Shown piece after piece: positions 42,303 to 50,698 of a stretch of DNA of 64,000 nt. Numbering within the stretch: the first letter of the stretch is position 1; the number at the start of each line of letters is the position of its first letter. The DNA is from Blastococcus sp. VKM Ac-2987. GTDB taxonomy: Bacteria > Actinomycetota > Actinomycetes > Mycobacteriales > Geodermatophilaceae. The notes beneath the pieces were generated by a model, which was not told the DNA's origin, did no database searches, and saw only the letters and a program-made list of their open reading frames with translations. The stretch covers positions 629,011-693,010 of the forward strand of contig NZ_JAPVBG010000002.1 of assembly GCF_026967805.1 (NCBI RefSeq), given 5' to 3'. A program made the translations under genes and the position numbers.

Positions 42303-43178
42303 ATGAGCCTCAGCACGGTCCGACCGGCGACCGCCGCGAGCCCTGAACTGCTCGCGCGGAAGGCGATGTTCATCAGGCTGGAAACGGTCCGGCTGAGCCG
42401 GATCGCCGGCGCCGGTCACTACTCGGCCGTCTTCTCTGCAGCGGAGCTGCTCGCGGCGCTGTACTACTCCGAGCTGCGGGTGGACCCGGAGAACCCTCGC
42501 GATCCGCAGCGGGACCGGTTCGTGCTGAGCAAGGGACACGCGGCGATCGGCCTCTACCCCGTCCTGGCCGACCTGGGCTTCTTCGACCCTGCTCTGCTGG
42601 ACGACTACACGCGGCTGGGCAGTGCGTTCGGTGACCACCCGGACATGAAGAAGATTCCCGGCATCGACTTCAGCTCCGGATCCCTCGGGCACGGGCTGTC
42701 GATCGGGTTCGGCATGGCCATGGCCGGCCGGATGTCGGGGGCGGACTACCGCACCTGGGTGGTGCTCGGCGACGGCGAGCTGGCCGAGGGGCAGATCTGG
42801 GAGGCAGCCATGTCGGCCGGGCACTACCGCCTCGGGCGCCTGCGGGCGGTCGTGGACGTCAACCAGCTGGGCATCGACGGCTTCACCAAGGACGTCATGA
42901 CGGTGGAACCGATCGCGCAGCGGTTCGAGTCCTTCGGCTGGGCGACCCAACGCATCGACGGCCACGACCTACCGAGCATCCTGGCCGCCTTCGCCGGTCT
43001 GCCGGACGCCGACGACGGCCGACCGCAGTGCATCATCGCCGACACGGTCAAGGGCCGGGGGGTCCGACGGATGGAGTTGAGCCCCGACTGGCACGTCGGG
43101 AACCTGGTCGGCGCCGACTACGACGACGTCGTCGCGGAGCTGTCGGCCGGTCTCTCGGGCGGCGGGGACCTCCGATGA
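42303..43178 (+). CDS. Transketolase N-terminal subunit
   Basis: A 291-residue ThDP-binding half of a two-part transketolase. The motifs GHYSAVFSAAELLAALYY, SKGHAAIGLYPVLADLGF, SSGSLGHGLSIGFGMAMAG and the GDGEL(X)nN ThDP/Mg motif (VVLGDGELAEGQ ... VVDVNQLGIDG) are in place. GAAGGA lies six bases before the ATG. Its stop overlaps the start of the C-terminal half (ATGA). Split transketolases often serve special catabolic or biosynthetic routes rather than the central pentose-phosphate pathway. First gene of the operon. Confidence 0.93.
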   Translation: MSLSTVRPATAASPELLARKAMFIRLETVRLSRIAGAGHYSAVFSAAELLAALYYSELRVDPENPRDPQRDRFVLSKGHAAIGLYPVLADLGFFDPALLDDYTRLGSAFGDHPDMKKIPGIDFSSGSLGHGLSIGFGMAMAGRMSGADYRTWVVLGDGELAEGQIWEAAMSAGHYRLGRLRAVVDVNQLGIDGFTKDVMTVEPIAQRFESFGWATQRIDGHDLPSILAAFAGLPDADDGRPQCIIADTVKGRGVRRMELSPDWHVGNLVGADYDDVVAELSAGLSGGGDLR

Positions 43179-44194
43179 GCGAGTGGCAGGACCAGTCGGA
43201 GATCTTCAACGGCACGTCGGACACCGCGCTCAAGGACTCCAGGTCGGCCGACGGCAACGACCGCCGCGGGACCACCGCCTTCGTGTTCGGCGAGGAGCTC
43301 GCCGACATCGCCGACCGGGACCCGCGCGTCGCGGTGCTCACCGCCGACCTGGCCCGGTCGAACCGGGCCGTGGACTTCCAGCAGCGCCACCCCGACCGGT
43401 TCCTCAACGTGGGGATCGCCGAGAAGAACATGATCACCGCGGCTGCCGGGATGGCCTCCTGCGGGTACGTCCCCTTCGCCGCGACCTTCGCCTCGTTCGC
43501 CGCGCTGCTGGGCTGCGAGCAGATCCGGACCGACTGCGCGTACCCGCGGATGCCGGTCCGTGTCGTCGGCCACCACTCGGGCATGTCGATGGGCTTCTAC
43601 GGCACCAGCCACCACAGCCTGGAAGACCTCGGCATCATGCGGACCATCGCCGATCTCACCGTCGTGTGCGCCACGGACGAGAACCACCTGCGCGCCGTGC
43701 TGCGGGCATCGATGGACCACCCCGGTGCGATGTACCTGCGGCTCGGCCGAGGACGTGACCCCGAGGTCTACCCCACCGTCCCGGAGATCACCTTCGGCCG
43801 CTCCATCCGGCTGCGGGAGGGGAGTGACCTCACGATCCTGGCGACCGGGTCGACCGTCCGCCCGGCACTCGATGCCGCCGCCCTGCTCGCCGAGGACGGC
43901 TACTCCACGCGCGTCGTCGACATGTTCACCGTCAGCCCGCTGGACAAAGACGAGGTCGTGTCCTCGGCCGCGGCCACCGGTGCCGTGCTCACCGTGGAGG
44001 AGCACAACATCACCAACGGCCTCGGGACGGCGGTCGCGGAGACCCTGTTCGAGGCCGGGGTGTCCGGAGCGCGCTTCAAGCGCCTCGGCGTCCCCGACGA
44101 GCACGTGCTGCTCGGTCCCCCCGCCGCGCTCTACGCGCACTACCAGCTCGATGCGACGGGCATTGCCACTCAAGCGAAAGAGTTGATGAGATGA
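43175..44194 (+). CDS. Transketolase C-terminal subunit
   Basis: A 339-residue partner carrying the Pyr and C-terminal domains of transketolase. A ~30-residue polar N-terminal extension precedes TTAFVFGEELADIADRDPRV; the catalytic glutamate region is in FLNVGIAEKNMITAAAGMAS, and SHHSLEDLGIMRTI and the C-terminal VVDMFTVSPLDKDEV follow. Translationally coupled to the N-half and to the downstream aminotransferase (both ATGA). Transfers a two-carbon ketol unit; the donor sugar cannot be predicted. Confidence 0.93.
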   Translation: MSEWQDQSEIFNGTSDTALKDSRSADGNDRRGTTAFVFGEELADIADRDPRVAVLTADLARSNRAVDFQQRHPDRFLNVGIAEKNMITAAAGMASCGYVPFAATFASFAALLGCEQIRTDCAYPRMPVRVVGHHSGMSMGFYGTSHHSLEDLGIMRTIADLTVVCATDENHLRAVLRASMDHPGAMYLRLGRGRDPEVYPTVPEITFGRSIRLREGSDLTILATGSTVRPALDAAALLAEDGYSTRVVDMFTVSPLDKDEVVSSAAATGAVLTVEEHNITNGLGTAVAETLFEAGVSGARFKRLGVPDEHVLLGPPAALYAHYQLDATGIATQAKELMR

Positions 44195-45432
44195 CGCAGG
44201 TTCTCGCCGCCCGGACGGCCGACGCCGCCCTTCGCACGCGGGCCAGTTCGGTGATCCCCGGCGGCATGTACGGGCACATGAACGTCGCGGGCATGCCCGA
44301 CGCCTACCCGCAGTTCATGACCGCCGGCGAGGGGAGCCGGCTCTGGGACGCCGACGGGAACGAGTACATCGACTTCATGTGCGGCTGGGGCCCCGTCGTC
44401 CTCGGCCGCAAGCACCCCGGGGTGGAGGCCGCGGTTCGCGCGCAGCTGGACACCGGGGATCTCCTCGACGGCCCGTCGCCGGTGATGGTGGACCTCGCCG
44501 AGCTGCTGGTCGACCTGGTCCCGCACGCGGACTGGGCCATGCTGGCGAAGAACGGCACGGACGCCACGACGGCCTGCGTCACGATCGCGCGGGCGGCCAC
44601 GGGCCGGCGGAAGATCCTCATCGCCGACGGCGCGTACCACGGCGCGATCCCGTGGTGCACCCCGAAGGCCGGGGGAGTGCTGGCCGAGGACCGCGCGCAC
44701 CTGGGCTACTTCGAGTACAACGACGTCGCGTCGCTGGAGGCCGCCGTGGCCGAGGCCGGTGACGACCTGGCCGGCATCATCGTCGCGCCGGCGCGCCAGG
44801 AGCTCGCCCGTGACCAGGAGATGGGGACCGCCGAGTTCGCCCGGGCGATCCGGGCGATCTGCGACCGCACCGGAGCGGTCATGATCCTCGACGACGTGCG
44901 GTGCGGCTTCCGCCTGGACCTGGGTGGCAGCTGGGAGCCCTACGGCGTCCAGCCCGACCTGGCCGCCTGGTCCAAGGCCATCGCCAACGGGTACTCGCTC
45001 GCCGCGATCACCGGCCGGGAGAGCCTCCGCCAGGGCGCGACAGGGGTCTACGTGACCGGCTCGTTCTGGTACTCGGCGGTGTCCATGGCGGCCTCGATCG
45101 CCACGCTCACGGCGCTCCGGGACACCGACGCGCTGGCGCGGATGGCGGATGCGGGCCGGTACCTGCGTGACGGGCTGACCGTCCAGGCGGCTGCCCACGG
45201 CTTCGTCACCCGGCAGACCGGGCCGGTCCAGATGCCCCTCATGCGTTTCGCGGACGACACCGCGGAATCGACGCTGGCCCGGATCTGGACGAACGAAGCC
45301 GTCAAGCGCGGGGTGTACCTCCACCCAGTGCACAACTGGTTCGTCTGCGCCGCCCACACGCGGGAGGACATCGACCAGGCGCTGCAGCGGACCGACGACG
45401 CGTTCGCCGAGCTCAGCCGCCTCGTGGGGTAG
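44191..45432 (+). CDS. Class III aminotransferase (glutamate-1-semialdehyde-aminomutase-like)
   Basis: A 413-residue PLP enzyme of the class III/GSA-aminomutase group. Blocks: ASSVIPGGMYGHMN, LWDADGNEYIDFMCGWGPVVLG, KNGTDATTACVTIARAATG, LDDVRCGFRLDLGG with the PLP-contacting Asp, and AWSKAIANGYSLAAITG with the cofactor lysine. GSA aminomutase for heme synthesis has a different start and belongs elsewhere; here the position inside a transketolase operon points to an amino-polyol or amino-aldehyde substrate. ATGA overlap with the transketolase C-half. Confidence 0.88.
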   Translation: MTQVLAARTADAALRTRASSVIPGGMYGHMNVAGMPDAYPQFMTAGEGSRLWDADGNEYIDFMCGWGPVVLGRKHPGVEAAVRAQLDTGDLLDGPSPVMVDLAELLVDLVPHADWAMLAKNGTDATTACVTIARAATGRRKILIADGAYHGAIPWCTPKAGGVLAEDRAHLGYFEYNDVASLEAAVAEAGDDLAGIIVAPARQELARDQEMGTAEFARAIRAICDRTGAVMILDDVRCGFRLDLGGSWEPYGVQPDLAAWSKAIANGYSLAAITGRESLRQGATGVYVTGSFWYSAVSMAASIATLTALRDTDALARMADAGRYLRDGLTVQAAAHGFVTRQTGPVQMPLMRFADDTAESTLARIWTNEAVKRGVYLHPVHNWFVCAAHTREDIDQALQRTDDAFAELSRLVG

Positions 45433-45448
45433 CCGGCGCGGGCCCGGC

Positions 45449-45468
45449 CGGGTGGTCACGGCCACCCG
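45449..45468 (+). terminator. Intercistronic hairpin
   Basis: 7-bp arms (45449-45455, 45462-45468) with a six-base loop in the 130-base gap between aminotransferase and aldolase. It may attenuate or separate two transcripts. Confidence 0.4.
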
Positions 45469-45562
45469 TGGCCGGTGCGACCGAGCGAGCACCCGAGATC
45501 GAGGTGGGCGTCCCGATCCGCGGAGAACCCGACAGCCCCGGCACGAGGATGGCGAGCAGAGG

Positions 45563-46234
45563 ATGATTCCTGACCCCGAACGACGTGCAGCCGCATACAC
45601 CTTGATCGAGTACGGGCGGCGACTGAACCCGGACGGGCTGGCGGTGGGGCCGGCCGGGAACCTGAGCGTGCGCCTCGGCGACGTCGTCGCGATCACCCCG
45701 TCACAGATCCGCTACGAGGACATCGTTCCCGAGTCGATCTGCTTCGTCACCGTCGACGGCCGGCACGTCGGGGGAGAGGGCAAGCTCTCGGCGGAGACGC
45801 CCATGCACCTGTCCGTCTACCGGGAGACGGATGCGGCCGCCATCGTGCACACGCACTCGCCGCGCGCGGTGGCGGTCTCCACGGTGGTCGACGAGCTGCC
45901 GGCCGTGCACTACTGCGTCCTCCGCGCCGGCGGCGGTCCGACGATCCGCGTCGCGCCGTACGAGCGCTTCGGCTCCGACGCGCTGGCGCGCGTCGCGCTG
46001 GAAGGCCTGGCCGAGCGCACGGCGGTGCTCCTGCAGAACCACGGGGCCATCACCTACGGGGCCGACCTCGCCGAGGCCTACGAGCGTGCCCAGCTCGTGG
46101 AGTGGCTGGCGGACGTGTACCTCGCGGCACGCGGTCTCGGTGCGCCCCGCATCCTCACTCCCGACGAGCTCGGGGAGGTCGCGTCGGAATCCGCTCGCCG
46201 CCGGTACGGCGGAGCGAAGGCGGCGAGCCGATGA
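45563..46234 (+). CDS. Class II aldolase/adducin-family protein
   Basis: A 223-residue zinc-dependent aldolase of the fuculose-/ribulose-phosphate type. Substrate loop GLAVGPAGNLSVRLGD and TPSQIRYEDI, zinc ligands in AIVHTHSPRAVAVS (HxH) and the third histidine in LLQNHGAITYG; the catalytic glutamate is in GEGKLSAETPMH. Start ATG at 45563 with AGAGG upstream. ATGA overlap with the cyclase gene. It would split a phosphorylated sugar or polyol or decarboxylate a keto-acid phosphate, in keeping with the nearby PfkB kinase. Confidence 0.9.
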   Translation: MIPDPERRAAAYTLIEYGRRLNPDGLAVGPAGNLSVRLGDVVAITPSQIRYEDIVPESICFVTVDGRHVGGEGKLSAETPMHLSVYRETDAAAIVHTHSPRAVAVSTVVDELPAVHYCVLRAGGGPTIRVAPYERFGSDALARVALEGLAERTAVLLQNHGAITYGADLAEAYERAQLVEWLADVYLAARGLGAPRILTPDELGEVASESARRRYGGAKAASR

Positions 46235-47205
46235 TCGGCGAGGGCCACGACGGGCTGCCGGCGTACGACGACCTGCCCCGGGACGACGCCGGAGCGCCGG
46301 TCGGGTGGGGCGTGTTCGGCCCCGGGGACTCCGTCGGCCGGATGAACCTGCAGTCGGCCGGAGCGGTCGCGGCGGCCGCGCGCTCGGTGGTCCGGGGAGC
46401 GGTGTTCCCGCTGAACGCGCCGCACGACCTGTTCACGCCGCCGCTGTTCGGCCGCGGCCGGATCCGCCACACCCGGCTCCCCCTCGCCGGTGGGGCGGCC
46501 TTCGACGACGTGTACGACAACTACTACCCGCAGGCGTCGAGCCAGTGGGACGCGCTGTCGCACGAGGCCTACCAGCCCGACGTCTTCTACCAGGGCGTCT
46601 CGGCGGCGGAGATCGCCCGTGGCGAGCGCAACGGCATCGAGGCCTGGGCGCAGCGGGGTATCGCGGGGCGGGGAGTCCTCCTGGACGTCTCGCGGACGCT
46701 GGCCGCGGCCGGCCGGCCCCTCGACCCCGGGACGAGCACCGCGCTGACGGTGGCTGACCTGGAGCTGGCCCGGACCGAGGCGGGCATCGACTTCCGGCCG
46801 GGCGACGTCGTGCTGATCCGCACCGGCTTCGTGGAGTGGTACCAGCGCCAGGACCAGACCGCGCGGCTCGCGATGTCCCGCCCCGGGGGGCTGACGGCTG
46901 CGGGCATCGAGCACACCGAGGCGATGGCGCGGTACATCTGGGACAGCGGCGCGGCCGCCGTCGCCAGCGACGCCCCAGGCCTCGAGGAGTGGCCGCCGGA
47001 CCCCCGTCCGGAGGCGGCGCCCTTCGGCTACCTCCACCGCATCCTCATCGGGCAGTTCGGGCTGGCGATCGGCGAGCTGTGGTGGCTCGCCGACCTCGCC
47101 GAGGACTGCGCCGTGGACGGGCGCTACGAGTTCCTGCTGTGCAGCGCGCCGGTCAACGTGACCGGCGGCATCGGTTCCCCGGCCAACGCCGTGGCGATCA
47201 AGTGA
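46231..47205 (+). CDS. PF04199 cyclase-family hydrolase
   Basis: A 324-residue member of the metal-dependent cyclase/kynurenine-formamidase-like family. It has the SQWDALSH block (the family metal/active-site loop in the QWDxLxH form rather than HxGTHxDxPxH), DVSRTLAAAGRPLDP and a C-terminal SDAPGLEEWPP. Start overlaps the aldolase stop (ATGA). Such enzymes open lactams, formamides or lactones; it is one of seven likely amide-cleaving proteins in the island. Substrate unknown. Confidence 0.82.
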   Translation: MIGEGHDGLPAYDDLPRDDAGAPVGWGVFGPGDSVGRMNLQSAGAVAAAARSVVRGAVFPLNAPHDLFTPPLFGRGRIRHTRLPLAGGAAFDDVYDNYYPQASSQWDALSHEAYQPDVFYQGVSAAEIARGERNGIEAWAQRGIAGRGVLLDVSRTLAAAGRPLDPGTSTALTVADLELARTEAGIDFRPGDVVLIRTGFVEWYQRQDQTARLAMSRPGGLTAAGIEHTEAMARYIWDSGAAAVASDAPGLEEWPPDPRPEAAPFGYLHRILIGQFGLAIGELWWLADLAEDCAVDGRYEFLLCSAPVNVTGGIGSPANAVAIK

Positions 47206-47214
47206 GGATGGGCG

Positions 47215-48219
47215 ATGTCCGCTGAGGCAGGACGGCCGTCGAGGACGGACGGGGGCGGAGCGCCCGGCGCAGCCCCACGGGTCGCCTGCGTCGGGATCTA
47301 CATCCTCGACGTCCTGGGACGCGCGATCGACGAGCTGCCCACGACCCAGCGGTCGCTGATCATCGACGAGATCCGGATGACCGTGGCCGGCACGGCCGGG
47401 GGGACGGCGGTCGACCTCGCCCGCCTGGGCGCCGACGTGTTCGCCGTGGGTGCCGTGGGCGAGGACAACGTGGGCGCGTTCGTGCGGACCCTGCTGCAGC
47501 AGGAGGGCGTGGACGTCAGCGGACTGGTCGTCAAGCCGGGGGTGCCGACCTCGGCCACGATGCTCCCCATCAGCAGCGCCGGGGTCCGTCCCGCCTGGCA
47601 CGTTCGCGGCGCGAATGCCGAGCTGGGCAGCGGCGACCTGCCGTGGGACGCGCTCGCCCGCGTCGACGTCCTGCACTACGGCGGGGTGTCCGCGCTGCCG
47701 GGGCTCGACGGCGACCCCTCCTGCGAGCTGCTGGCCTTCGCCCGGTCGCACGGCGCGATCACGACCGCCGACTGCCTGGGGGTCAAGCGTTCTGACGCGC
47801 TGGCCGTCTTCGCCGCCTCGCTGCGGCACGTCGACGTCTTCATGCCCAACCGGGACGAGGTCGCCCTGCTGACCGGCCTCTCCTCACCCCAGGACGGTGC
47901 CCGGGCCATCCTCGACCTCGGGCCGCGAGCGGTCGTCGTGAAGATGGACGCCGACGGCTGTTTCGGGGTCACGGCCGACGGCGAGTTCTCCCTGCCGGCC
48001 ATCCCCGTGGACGTCGTCGACTCCACCGGCTGCGGGGACGCCTTCTGCGCCGGTGTCATCCGCGGGCTGTCCCTCGGGTGGCCGCTGCGGGAGGCCGCGG
48101 AGCTCGGCAACGCCTCGGGCACCCTGACCGCCGGTGGGCTCGGCTCCGACGCGGGCCTGCGGGACCTCGCGTCGACCCTCGCCTTCCTGGACGAGCACCG
48201 CGGCCGCGCCGCCCGGTGA
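47215..48219 (+). CDS. PfkB-family carbohydrate kinase
   Basis: A 334-residue sugar kinase. Substrate region TVAGTAGGTAVDLARLGADV near the start, VFMPNRDEVALLTGL in the middle and the catalytic anion-hole motif VDSTGCGDAFCAGVIRGLSLG near the end, with Asp in GCGDAF as base. About 25 Gly/Ala-rich residues precede the domain. Starts 9 bases after the cyclase gene. Ribokinase-like; probably phosphorylates the sugar or polyol that the aldolase/transketolase then cleave. Confidence 0.9.
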   Translation: MSAEAGRPSRTDGGGAPGAAPRVACVGIYILDVLGRAIDELPTTQRSLIIDEIRMTVAGTAGGTAVDLARLGADVFAVGAVGEDNVGAFVRTLLQQEGVDVSGLVVKPGVPTSATMLPISSAGVRPAWHVRGANAELGSGDLPWDALARVDVLHYGGVSALPGLDGDPSCELLAFARSHGAITTADCLGVKRSDALAVFAASLRHVDVFMPNRDEVALLTGLSSPQDGARAILDLGPRAVVVKMDADGCFGVTADGEFSLPAIPVDVVDSTGCGDAFCAGVIRGLSLGWPLREAAELGNASGTLTAGGLGSDAGLRDLASTLAFLDEHRGRAAR

Positions 48220-48291
48220 ACCGCCGGGCGCGCGGTAGCGCCATGGCGGCGACCGGTCCCGGTCCCCGACAGATCCCTGCCCAGCCCACCG

Positions 48292-50601
48292 ATGAGCGGA
48301 GCCACCATGCAGAGCGGTACCCCAGCCACCGAACGCCTGGCCGGACTGACCGAGGACGTCGAGGTCCACCGGGACGAGTGGGGGATCCCGCACCTGCGCG
48401 CGCGGACGTCGGACGACCTCTTCTTCGCCCAGGGATACGTCCACGCGCAGGACCGGCTGTTCCAGATGGATGCCGCTCGCCGACGGATGGAGGGGCGCTG
48501 GGCCGAATGGGTGGGGCCGGCCGGGCTTCCCGCCGACACCCTGGCCCGCCGGCTCGGCGTGCCGGCGGCGTGCCGGCGCGACCTCGACGTCCTGACCCAC
48601 GAGACCCGCGCCATGCTCACCGCCTACGCAGCCGGCGTCAACGCGCGCCTGGCCGGTCTCGACCGGCTGCCCCACGAGTACGGCCTGCTGGAGGTCGAAC
48701 CCGAACCCTGGGAGCCGTGGCACAGCATCGCCGCGATGCGCCAGCGGGGCTACCTGATGGGCTCGGTCTGGTTCAAGCTGTGGCGGGCCGCGGCGCTGCG
48801 CGCCATCGGCCCCGACCAGCTCGGTCTGCTGCGGTACGACGACGGGGGCACCGACCGGCTCTGCATGCCGCCCGGCGCCGACGCGGAGCGCTGGGTAGCG
48901 ACGCTCGAGACCCTGGCACCGGCCATCGAGGCCCTGGCCGGCGTGGCGGCGGGGGACGCCACCGGGGGGGGGAGCAACAACTGGGCCGTGTCCGGCGGGC
49001 GCACGGCCACCGGCCGGCCGTTGCTGGCCGGCGATCCGCACCGCGCGTTCGAGATGCCGGGGATGTACACCCAGGCACACCTGGCGTGCGACCGGTTCGA
49101 CGCCATCGGGCTGACCGTCCCCGGGGTGCCGGCCTTCCCCCATTTCGCCCACAACGGCAGGGTGGCCTGGTCGGTGACCCACGCCTTCGCCGACATCCAC
49201 GACCTCTACGTCGAGCAGTTCTCGGCGGACGCCTCGCAGTACCGGTTCCAGGACGGCTGGCTCCCGACCAGCACTCGCTCCGAGCGCATCCTGGTCGCGG
49301 GCGGCGACCCGGTCGACGTGCCGGTCGTGGAGACCCATCACGGCCCCGTCGTGGCCGGGGATCCCGCGGCCGGTGCGGCCCTCACGCTGCGCTCGATGCA
49401 GTTCGCCGAGACCGACCGCTCCTTCGACTGCCTGCTGCCCATGCTGGATGCCGCCACCTGCACGGAACTGTTCGAGGCGTGCCGCGGCTGGGGCCTGATC
49501 GATCACAACCTCGTCGCGGCCGACACCTCGGGGGGCATCGGCCACCTGGTGCGCGCGGTCGTTCCCCGGCGGCCCCGGCTCAACGGCTGGCTGCCCGTTC
49601 CGGGATGGACCGGCGAGTACGAGTGGAACGGGATGATCCCGTGGGAGTCGATGCCCCGAACCACGGACCCGGCCCGTGGCTACATCGTGACGGCGAACAA
49701 CCGGGTGGTGGCCGACTCCCCGGACGCGGACTACCTGATGACCGACTGCCACCCCTCCCACCGGGCCCGACGGGTGGAGGAGCGGTTGTCGCGCCTTCCG
49801 GTGGCCACGGCCGAGGACATGCGGGACATCCACGGGGACGTGCTCAGCCTCGCCGTCCCGGACTTCCAGCGGGCGCTGGCGGCGACCGACGTGCCCGACG
49901 GCCCGTGTGCCGAGCTGCGGGACCTGATCGTCGGCTGGAACGCGCGGATGGACGCGGGCTCGTCGGCCGCGGCTGCCTACACGTCCTTCCGCTGGGCCCT
50001 GGCCGGGGTGCTGGCCGAGCGGTCCGGGCTGCTCCGTGCGGCGACCGATCCGCTGGTCGTCGCCCTGCCGCCGGGCGTGGACGTCCGCAACCAGCTCTGG
50101 TGGACCCTGCCGGGGCTGCTGCGGGCGGAGGACACCTCGCTGCTGGGCGGGTGGACGTGGGCGCGGGCCGTCGTCGAGGCGCTGGACCGCGCGTCAGCCG
50201 TCGTGGACGGCCGGTCGTGGGGCAAGCAGCACCCGGCGGCGATGGTCCACCCGCTGAGCGCCGTGTTCCCCGGCGTCGCCGACCGGCTCGACCCGCCCGG
50301 GGCGCCGGTGGGCGGGGACAACGACACGGTGCTGGCCAACGGCTGCCTCTCGGCGACGGGGACCCGAGCAGCCTACGGAGCGGTCGCGCGGTACGTCTTC
50401 GACGTCGGGGCCTGGGACGACAGCTCCTGGGTGGTCCTGACCGGTGCGTCGGGGGACCCGGACGACGAGCACTACCTGGACCAGCACGGCGTGTGGGCCG
50501 CGGGTGAGCTGGTCCCCATGCGCTACGACTGGACGACGATCGCGGCCGTGGGACACCTGACGGTGCTGCGCCCGGCGGCGGCCGAGCAGGCGGCCGGCTA
50601 G
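48292..50601 (+). CDS. Penicillin-acylase-family Ntn hydrolase (no export signal)
   Basis: A 769-residue precursor of the penicillin G/acylase superfamily. The alpha part starts VEVHRDEWGIPHLRARTSDDLFFAQGYVHAQDRLFQM; the beta subunit begins at the nucleophile Ser228 in GGGSNNWAVSG. LLAGDPHRAFEMPGMYTQ and HFAHNGRVAWSVTHAF are typical contact regions; the end has LANGCLSATGTRAAYGA and GASGDPDDEHY. Unlike most homologues there is no Sec or Tat signal, so it should mature in the cytoplasm. A run of nine G residues encodes the glycines before Ser228. Cleaves an acyl amide; substrate unknown. Downstream of the PfkB gene by 72 bases. Confidence 0.9.
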   Translation: MSGATMQSGTPATERLAGLTEDVEVHRDEWGIPHLRARTSDDLFFAQGYVHAQDRLFQMDAARRRMEGRWAEWVGPAGLPADTLARRLGVPAACRRDLDVLTHETRAMLTAYAAGVNARLAGLDRLPHEYGLLEVEPEPWEPWHSIAAMRQRGYLMGSVWFKLWRAAALRAIGPDQLGLLRYDDGGTDRLCMPPGADAERWVATLETLAPAIEALAGVAAGDATGGGSNNWAVSGGRTATGRPLLAGDPHRAFEMPGMYTQAHLACDRFDAIGLTVPGVPAFPHFAHNGRVAWSVTHAFADIHDLYVEQFSADASQYRFQDGWLPTSTRSERILVAGGDPVDVPVVETHHGPVVAGDPAAGAALTLRSMQFAETDRSFDCLLPMLDAATCTELFEACRGWGLIDHNLVAADTSGGIGHLVRAVVPRRPRLNGWLPVPGWTGEYEWNGMIPWESMPRTTDPARGYIVTANNRVVADSPDADYLMTDCHPSHRARRVEERLSRLPVATAEDMRDIHGDVLSLAVPDFQRALAATDVPDGPCAELRDLIVGWNARMDAGSSAAAAYTSFRWALAGVLAERSGLLRAATDPLVVALPPGVDVRNQLWWTLPGLLRAEDTSLLGGWTWARAVVEALDRASAVVDGRSWGKQHPAAMVHPLSAVFPGVADRLDPPGAPVGGDNDTVLANGCLSATGTRAAYGAVARYVFDVGAWDDSSWVVLTGASGDPDDEHYLDQHGVWAAGELVPMRYDWTTIAAVGHLTVLRPAAAEQAAG

Positions 50602-50651
50602 CGCGGACGGCGGCCCAGGTCGCGCCGGCCGCACGCGAGCGGCGCCCCGGG

Positions 50652-50681
50652 CGGACCGACCCCGGCGAGGGGTTCGGTCCG
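50652..50681. terminator. Terminator between convergent acylase and amidase C
   Basis: CGGACCGACCCC (50652-50663) pairs with 50669-50681 apart from one bulged T; it lies in the 97-base convergent gap. Confidence 0.65.
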
Positions 50682-50698
50682 ACCGTGGCGCCGGGTGC

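Noticed and set aside
38861..42373. A 1170-codon leftward open frame ending in the PLP decarboxylase
   Set aside because: Only the last 411 codons, from 40096, are a gene; the rest is antisense to amidase B and to the ald fossil.
44191..45432. Glutamate-1-semialdehyde aminomutase of heme synthesis (hemL)
   Set aside because: Only the family matches; no other heme gene is nearby and the gene is embedded in a transketolase operon.
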